Shown piece after piece: positions 60,172-64,000 of a DNA stretch of 64,000 nucleotides (positions are counted from its first letter, which is position 1; every line of letters begins with the position of its first letter). Where the stretch lies: positions 1 through 64,000 of the forward strand of contig JAXGZS010000003.1 in the NCBI GenBank assembly GCA_040776805.1. The letters are read 5' to 3'. This stretch comes from UBA7702 sp040776805 (GTDB taxonomy: Bacteria; Bacillota; Dehalobacteriia; UBA7702). The notes beneath the pieces are model-generated. The model did no database searches. It was not told the origin of the DNA and saw only the letters and a list, made by a program, of their open reading frames with translations. A program made the translations under genes and the position numbers.

Positions 60172-60789
60172 TTATAACATCCTCGTCAGGGCAACCGCCT
60201 TGCCGAGGATTTTTATATTTTTACAGTCTGACTCACTAAATACTAAAGGCATAAATTTAGGATTGGAACCGATTAAGGTTACTTGTCCGTCGGTTTGATA
60301 AAAATGCTTTAATGTTGCTTCATCATCTATAATGACACAGGCTATTTCCCCGTTATTAACGATAGGTTGATTTTTAATAAATACAATGTCACCGTCGTTA
60401 ATGCCATCCCCAACCATGCTCTCGCCAGCACAGCGCAGACAAAAGTCGGCGTTTATGTCGGCACTGGCATCAATGCTTACGCCCCGTTCTTCATCCGCAA
60501 AGATCGGTTCTCCACAAGCGACCTTCCCAAGCATTGGGAAGGATTTTTTTGATACCGGGAAAACATTCTGAGGCATATTGGCATCGCCATCTTCCCACCC
60601 TAAAATGTATCCTGGTGTGGCGTGCAGCGCTCTGGCAATTAGCACGATTTTATCATAAGGAATATTCGTCACAATTCCACTTTCGTACTTATAAATTGTC
60701 TGCTTTGAGGATTTTGTCAACCTCGCCAATTCAGTTTGCGCCATATTATTCTTAATGCGCAAATTTTTAATACGATCACCCTGCGTCAT
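60172..60789 (-). CDS. CI-like repressor with S24 peptidase domain
   Basis: 205 residues: HTH_3 domain (AQTELARLTKSSKQTIYKYE; residues 15-60), hinge with cleavage-like VACGEP, then the LexA/CI self-cleavage domain with Ser in GESMVGDGI and Lys in EATLKHFY. It maintains lysogeny and is expected to cleave itself on RecA activation. GGAGGTG precedes the ATG. Confidence 0.93.
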   Translation of the reverse strand: MTQGDRIKNLRIKNNMAQTELARLTKSSKQTIYKYESGIVTNIPYDKIVLIARALHATPGYILGWEDGDANMPQNVFPVSKKSFPMLGKVACGEPIFADEERGVSIDASADINADFCLRCAGESMVGDGINDGDIVFIKNQPIVNNGEIACVIIDDEATLKHFYQTDGQVTLIGSNPKFMPLVFSESDCKNIKILGKAVALTRML

Positions 60790-60811
60790 AGCGCACCTCC
60801 TTTATATCTAA

Positions 60812-60881
60812 AGGATAATACAAAAAAGTTACATTGTCAAGAAAAAAATATCTTGACAAGATACTAATGTCGTGATATGAT
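60812..60881. promoter_or_regulatory. Divergent lysogeny/lysis promoters with operator-like palindrome
   Basis: The rightward promoter is TTGACA (60853) and TATGAT (60876) with 17 bases; the leftward one, read on the minus strand, is TTGACA and TATCCT with 17 bases. The two -35 boxes form the palindrome TTGTCAAG-N10-CTTGACAA (60834-60859), and GTTAC/GTAAC flank it. CI and Cro probably compete here. Confidence 0.7.
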
Positions 60882-60914
60882 AGTAACATAATAAGATACC
60901 AAGGAGGTGAGATA

Positions 60915-61142
60915 ATGGAACTAAAAAGAGACTACAAGATTAACACCGATTTGCTTTACGGAATTATCATAGCCAACGGATACACGAAAGCAAACATAGC
61001 CGATCACTTAGGAATGTCACATAGAACATTCTATCAAAAAATGAAAATTGGAAAGTTTGGTTCTGACGAAATTATGGCGATGATTGATCTGTTGCACATT
61101 AAGGAACCGGAGCCAATTTTTTTTCCGAACATAGTAACTTAA
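60915..61142 (+). CDS. Cro-like phage transcription regulator
   Basis: 75 residues with a helix-turn-helix (TKANIADHLGMSHRTFYQKM), in the cro position opposite the CI-like repressor. AAGGAGGTGAG precedes the ATG. Likely drives the lytic decision; based on position and HTH only. Confidence 0.75.
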   Translation: MELKRDYKINTDLLYGIIIANGYTKANIADHLGMSHRTFYQKMKIGKFGSDEIMAMIDLLHIKEPEPIFFPNIVT

Positions 61143-61153
61143 TAAGATACGAT

Positions 61154-61259
61154 GCGGCACAATCAATCAGGGCATCTGTTTCTTGCAGTTTCCCCCTTCT
61201 GCATAAATTAACGTGTTTTCTCTTCCTGTCGCGGTAGGTGCCTTGACCGATTGTGCTGC
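61154..61259 (+). ncRNA. Long stem-loop in the prophage early region
   Basis: GCGGCACAATC...GGGCATC (61154-61176) pairs with GGTGCC...GTGCTGC (61237-61259) in 21 of 23 positions counting G-U, leaving only a 2-base internal loop; the 60-base interior holds a small hairpin (TGCAG/CTGCA). It lies between cro-like and the next gene with no coding potential. It may be an sRNA, an attenuator or an mRNA leader. Confidence 0.45.
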
Positions 61260-61276
61260 AAAAAAGGAGGTAAAAA

Positions 61277-61546
61277 ATGGACTATCTCAACACCAAAACC
61301 AAAGACGTCGTTGATTCACTTGCCGACGCAGGCGTAACAATTCCCATGACAACAGCGGCGCGAATCCTCGGAATGTCGTCCGCGCGGCAACTGCAAAGAC
61401 CAGCAGAACGCGGAGAATTACCCTTCGTGGTAGAGGTAACGTATCCCGGCGAAAGCAAGCGTCGATTCCGCGTGGTAACGGCAAGATTTTCAAAATACCT
61501 TATTGGCGACTTGGATACCGATATGCAAAACGGAGGTGCTAAATAA
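61277..61546 (+). CDS. Prophage helix-turn-helix protein (hypothetical)
   Basis: 89 residues with VTIPMTTAARILGMSSARQLQ, a MerR/excisionase-like HTH. AAAGGAGG precedes the ATG. Its position after cro-like suggests an excisionase or regulator. The stop overlaps the next start by one base. Confidence 0.65.
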   Translation: MDYLNTKTKDVVDSLADAGVTIPMTTAARILGMSSARQLQRPAERGELPFVVEVTYPGESKRRFRVVTARFSKYLIGDLDTDMQNGGAK

Positions 61547-61758
61547 TGGATAACCTTAAACCATGCCCGTTTTGCGGCGGGAAAGCCGAGATCGGAATGG
61601 ATAATTATGGCAAGATAATTGTATGGTGCGTTCCCTGCCAAATGCAGCTTGGCGTAGAATTGCAAAATGGCGAAGAGTTTACAGACGGATGGAGAGCAAC
61701 CTTTTCGGATGTCGAAGAAGCCACCGAAGCCTGGAACAGGAGGGATAACAATGGATAA
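61546..61758 (+). CDS. Lar-like restriction-alleviation protein
   Basis: 70 residues with LKPCPFCGGKAEI, WCVPCQMQ and EEATEAWNRRDN, the Lar/Rac restriction-alleviation zinc-binding pattern (CxxCG...CxxC...EAxxAWNRR). Such proteins modulate type I restriction of phage DNA. Overlaps the next gene. Confidence 0.85.
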   Translation: MDNLKPCPFCGGKAEIGMDNYGKIIVWCVPCQMQLGVELQNGEEFTDGWRATFSDVEEATEAWNRRDNNG

Positions 61759-61969
61759 CCGAGCAACCGGCGCATGGGGCGAACTAAAAAACCCCGAACC
61801 CGAACTCAACTACGCGGAATTTTTAGACCCTTACTATGACGAGCTGGTAAAACCTAAAAAGCCGGTCAAAGCAAAAAACCGCCGTCGCTGGCGGCGTGTC
61901 GAAAACCTGCTGTGGAAAACAGCGTGGACTGTCGGACTGGTGGCGCTGGGATTGGCGGTGATGGTGTGA
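61751..61969 (+). CDS. Hypothetical prophage membrane protein
   Basis: 72 residues from ATG 61751 behind GGAGGG; an acidic start, a basic patch (KAKNRRRWRRVENLLWK) and one C-terminal membrane segment (VGLVALGLAVMV). It overlaps the methyltransferase start by 4 bases. Unknown function. Confidence 0.65.
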   Translation: MDNRATGAWGELKNPEPELNYAEFLDPYYDELVKPKKPVKAKNRRRWRRVENLLWKTAWTVGLVALGLAVMV

Positions 61970-62802
61970 CCCACCTATCACTATTTAGCGGCATAGGCGG
62001 CCTCGATCTTGCCGCCGAGTGGGCAGGCTTTGAAACGGTTGGACAATGCGAATTTGCCGATTACCCAACTAAAATTCTCGAAAAGCACTGGCCGGACGTA
62101 CCGAGATGGAGAGATATACGAACTTTAACAAAGGAGAGCTTTTATGAAAGAACAGGATTGCGAACAGTTGACATTATTTCAGGAGGATTCCCCTGTCAGC
62201 CCTTTTCCGTGGCTGGAAAGCAAAAAGGTAAAGGGGACGATCGTTACCTCTGGCCGGAAATGCTCCGAGTTATCCGAGAGCTTGCGCCGCGTTGGGTTAT
62301 CGGTGAAAACGTACCTGGAATCCTCAAGATTGCCGGGCGAACAGTTTGTGAGGACTTGGAGCGTGAGGGATACGCTGTCGCCGTTTTTAATTTTGAAGCT
62401 GCGGCTGTCGGAGCGCCGCACCGACGGGAACGGGTGTTCTTCGCAGGCGAAAGCAAACGGGGTGATGTGGCACACTCCAAGAGCAGTGATGCCAATAGAA
62501 ACCCCGGAAAACTTTCGGAAAAGAATGAACAGCAAACGACCGAACGACAGAAAAAATGGTTATCCGAATCTTGCGGTTCAGGTGATGTGGCCAACGCCCC
62601 GGGAATTTTGTCACAAGGACAGCACAACCGACAGGGGCAAGTCGAACCTGGGAGAGAAAGTTGGTGGTCAACTGAACCCGACGTGGGTCGAGTGGCTCAT
62701 GGGGTTCCCAACCGGGTGGACAGACTTAAAGGATTAGGTAATGCCGTGGTGCCGCAACAGGCGTATCCGATATTTGCGGCGATTGCGGAGATCGAAGAAT
62801 GA
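61966..62802 (+). CDS. Phage DNA (cytosine-5-)-methyltransferase
   Basis: 278 residues from GTG 61966. Motif I LFSGIGGLDLA, motif IV GGFPCQPFS with catalytic Cys77, motif VI ENVPGIL, motif VIII GAPHRRERVFF and the C-terminal motif X region GVPNRVDRLKGLGNAVVPQ. It methylates cytosine to protect phage DNA. The target-recognition part (residues 160-250) is low in conserved structure and coincides with a second gene in another frame (62144-62737). Confidence 0.93.
   Translation: MTHLSLFSGIGGLDLAAEWAGFETVGQCEFADYPTKILEKHWPDVPRWRDIRTLTKESFYERTGLRTVDIISGGFPCQPFSVAGKQKGKGDDRYLWPEMLRVIRELAPRWVIGENVPGILKIAGRTVCEDLEREGYAVAVFNFEAAAVGAPHRRERVFFAGESKRGDVAHSKSSDANRNPGKLSEKNEQQTTERQKKWLSESCGSGDVANAPGILSQGQHNRQGQVEPGRESWWSTEPDVGRVAHGVPNRVDRLKGLGNAVVPQQAYPIFAAIAEIEE
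62144..62737 (+). CDS. Overprinted phage protein inside the methyltransferase gene
   Basis: A 197-codon gene in the +1 frame lies entirely within the methyltransferase, with its own AAAGGAG seven bases before ATG 62144. Its product carries a recognisable phage-protein pattern: MKEQDCEQLTLFQEDSPVS, IVTSGRKCSEL, MWHTPRA, GYPNLAVQVMWPTPRE and GGQLNPTWVEWLMGFPTGWT near the end. Related proteins with the ending LNPTWVEWLMGFPxGWTxL are common in phages, usually as separate genes near cytosine methylases. Both frames therefore look selected. Function unknown. Confidence 0.8.
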   Translation: MKEQDCEQLTLFQEDSPVSPFPWLESKKVKGTIVTSGRKCSELSESLRRVGLSVKTYLESSRLPGEQFVRTWSVRDTLSPFLILKLRLSERRTDGNGCSSQAKANGVMWHTPRAVMPIETPENFRKRMNSKRPNDRKNGYPNLAVQVMWPTPREFCHKDSTTDRGKSNLGEKVGGQLNPTWVEWLMGFPTGWTDLKD

Positions 62803-63011
62803 TCAAAAGTAACGGATGGGAATACGAAACGGCAACACTACCGGAGCAAAAAATAGATTTTCCCAAAGGTGAGCGCAAGTGCATGTATTGCCCATACCTT
62901 AACGAGTATCCCTGGCACCGTTGTACCTGTGCTATCACAAAGGAAATCATACCCCACGAAGAGTCGATGATTGGGGCAGATTGCCCCCTTAAATTCGATG
63001 AATTATTTTAA
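62799..63011 (+). CDS. Small Cys-rich prophage protein
   Basis: 70 residues with KCMYCPYLNEYPWHRCTCA and ADCPL, five cysteines suggesting a zinc site. It starts inside the methyltransferase stop (ATGA). Unknown function. Confidence 0.7.
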   Translation: MIKSNGWEYETATLPEQKIDFPKGERKCMYCPYLNEYPWHRCTCAITKEIIPHEESMIGADCPLKFDELF

Positions 63012-63027
63012 GAAAGGAAATATATCA

Positions 63028-63669
63028 ATGAGCAAAGTTATCGCCATTATGGGCGAATCAGGAAGCGGCAAGACGACTTCCATGAGAAATCTTGACCCAG
63101 CCAGCACCTACTACATTGACGCCGACCGGAAGGGGTTATCCTGGAAGGGTTGGCGCGACCAGTACAACACCGAAAATAAAAACTATTACAATGGCACCGA
63201 TATTAACCTAATTAAAACGATCCTTTCCGGCATATCGGAAAAACGCCCGGAAATCAAACACATCATCATTGACACGATGAACGGCATCATGGTAGCTGAC
63301 GAAATGCGCAGAGCGAAGGAAAAGGGGTACGACAAATGGATTGACCTCGCCCAATGCGTATGGGATTTGATGGACGGCTTCTACGATTACCGCGATGATC
63401 TATGGATTATTCCGATTTTCCATACACAGACCGAGCGTGACGACAGCGGCTACGCCTTTACGCATATTAAAACAAGTGGTCGCAAGTTGGAAAAGATCAC
63501 GCCGGAAAGCAAATTGACAACGGTATTGTGCGCAAAGTGCAACAGTGGTAAGTACGTGTTTGAAACACAGTCTCAAAATAGTACGGCAAAAACGCCGATG
63601 GGTGCAATCGAAGAATTTGAAATTGATAACGATATTACGAAAGCAATCAAAGCATTGGAGGAGTTTTAA
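63028..63669 (+). CDS. Phage AAA_24/Sak4-like nucleotide-binding protein
   Basis: 213 residues from ATG 63028 behind AAAGGA. Walker A GESGSGKTTS, Walker B-like IKHIIIDTMNG, and a C-terminal acidic end. Sak4-like ATPases assist single-strand annealing recombination. It is followed at once by a putative single-strand-binding companion. Confidence 0.85.
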   Translation: MSKVIAIMGESGSGKTTSMRNLDPASTYYIDADRKGLSWKGWRDQYNTENKNYYNGTDINLIKTILSGISEKRPEIKHIIIDTMNGIMVADEMRRAKEKGYDKWIDLAQCVWDLMDGFYDYRDDLWIIPIFHTQTERDDSGYAFTHIKTSGRKLEKITPESKLTTVLCAKCNSGKYVFETQSQNSTAKTPMGAIEEFEIDNDITKAIKALEEF

Positions 63670-63671
63670 AA

Positions 63672-64000
63672 ATGAAAAAACCGGATGGATACGACGACGC
63701 ACAGACCTTTGACGGCAATTTTCCCCAGCTTGAACTTGGCGGCCATGTATGCGTAATCAAAGATGCCCAGGAGGGCGAGACGAGCAATTATAACCCGTGC
63801 TTGCGCCTATACCTCGATATCGCGGAAGGGCCTCAAAAAGACTTTTTCGCAAAGAAATATCAAAACGACAAACAGCGTCGGGAGGACGCGAAATGGGGCT
63901 GCATCTTTACGCAGCTTACCGAAGGCAATAGCCTGCCTTATTTTAAAGGGATGATTTCCGCCGTGAATAAAAGCAATCCCGGATACGACTTTGAAAGCAC
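63672..64000 (+). CDS. Phage recombination-module protein, N-terminal part
   Basis: Cut by the window end; 109 residues are visible, opening MKKPDGYDDAQTFDGNFPQL and including KWGCIFTQLTEGNSLPYFKG, a pattern of phage proteins that follow Sak4-like ATPases and are taken to bind single-stranded DNA. No stop is in view. Confidence 0.75.
   Translation, partial: MKKPDGYDDAQTFDGNFPQLELGGHVCVIKDAQEGETSNYNPCLRLYLDIAEGPQKDFFAKKYQNDKQRREDAKWGCIFTQLTEGNSLPYFKGMISAVNKSNPGYDFES

Overview
The window looks like a contig from an anaerobic, probably low-to-mid GC Bacillota (Clostridia-like). The signs are SLH-domain surface proteins, a GerMN protein, a type III glutamine synthetase beside an ANTAR regulator, split archaeal-type glutamate synthase subunits, GatCAB, DUF3842/DUF3786 families and strong AGGAGG ribosome binding sites. 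No rRNA or taxonomic marker allows a firmer call. Five tRNAs are present (Gly-TCC, Arg-TCT, His-GTG, Gln-TTG, Pro-GGG).

Layout. 1-5.2 kb: OPT transporter (cut by the edge), P1-family peptidase, mutY, rph-rdgB. 5.3-10.8 kb: a probable decayed island downstream of tRNA-Gly, holding a J-domain-like gene cut by an IS30 element, a MuF-type mobile-element remnant and frameshifted DUF2156 and DUF1003 genes; a copy of the tRNA 3' end lies at its far side. 11.1-12.9 kb: a strong promoter and structured leader before an SLH/3D cell-wall protein, then three tRNAs. 13-29.5 kb: phosphatase, hpt, hisC, GerMN, topB, SH3 amidase, glpK, rpmB, DUF3786/yfbR, a P-type ATPase behind a yybP-ykoY-type Mn2+ riboswitch, and an SLH/MORN surface protein. 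29.6-31.2 kb: IS1182-like element flanked by two copies of a terminator hairpin. 31.2-41.9 kb: PBP1A, DUF3842-cooT, yebC, a three-gene glutamate-synthase-type operon, mscL and small membrane proteins. 42-53.4 kb: hydrolase, type III glutamine synthetase, divergent ANTAR regulator, HD phosphohydrolase, HisHF-like pair, gatCAB, beta-CASP nuclease, flavodoxin. 53.4-58.5 kb: a small terminator-flanked non-autonomous element, two paralogous lipoproteins, a CooT pair, hom-lysC and tRNA-Pro. 58.6-64 kb: left end of a prophage (integrase, CI/Cro switch, early genes, cytosine methyltransferase with a second gene overprinted inside it, Sak4-like ATPase).

How parts work together. Nitrogen assimilation is the clearest theme: glutamine synthetase, glutamate-synthase subunits and an ANTAR antiterminator share the window, and the glutamate-synthase operon leader carries a textbook-like two-hairpin ANTAR target overlapping an intrinsic terminator. 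The prophage overprinted methyltransferase locus is the most unusual coding arrangement.

Caution: at least eleven single-base frameshifts interrupt recognisable genes, including housekeeping ones (gatA, yebC, rdgB). Several sit in short homopolymers, so part of the apparent gene decay may be sequencing or assembly error.
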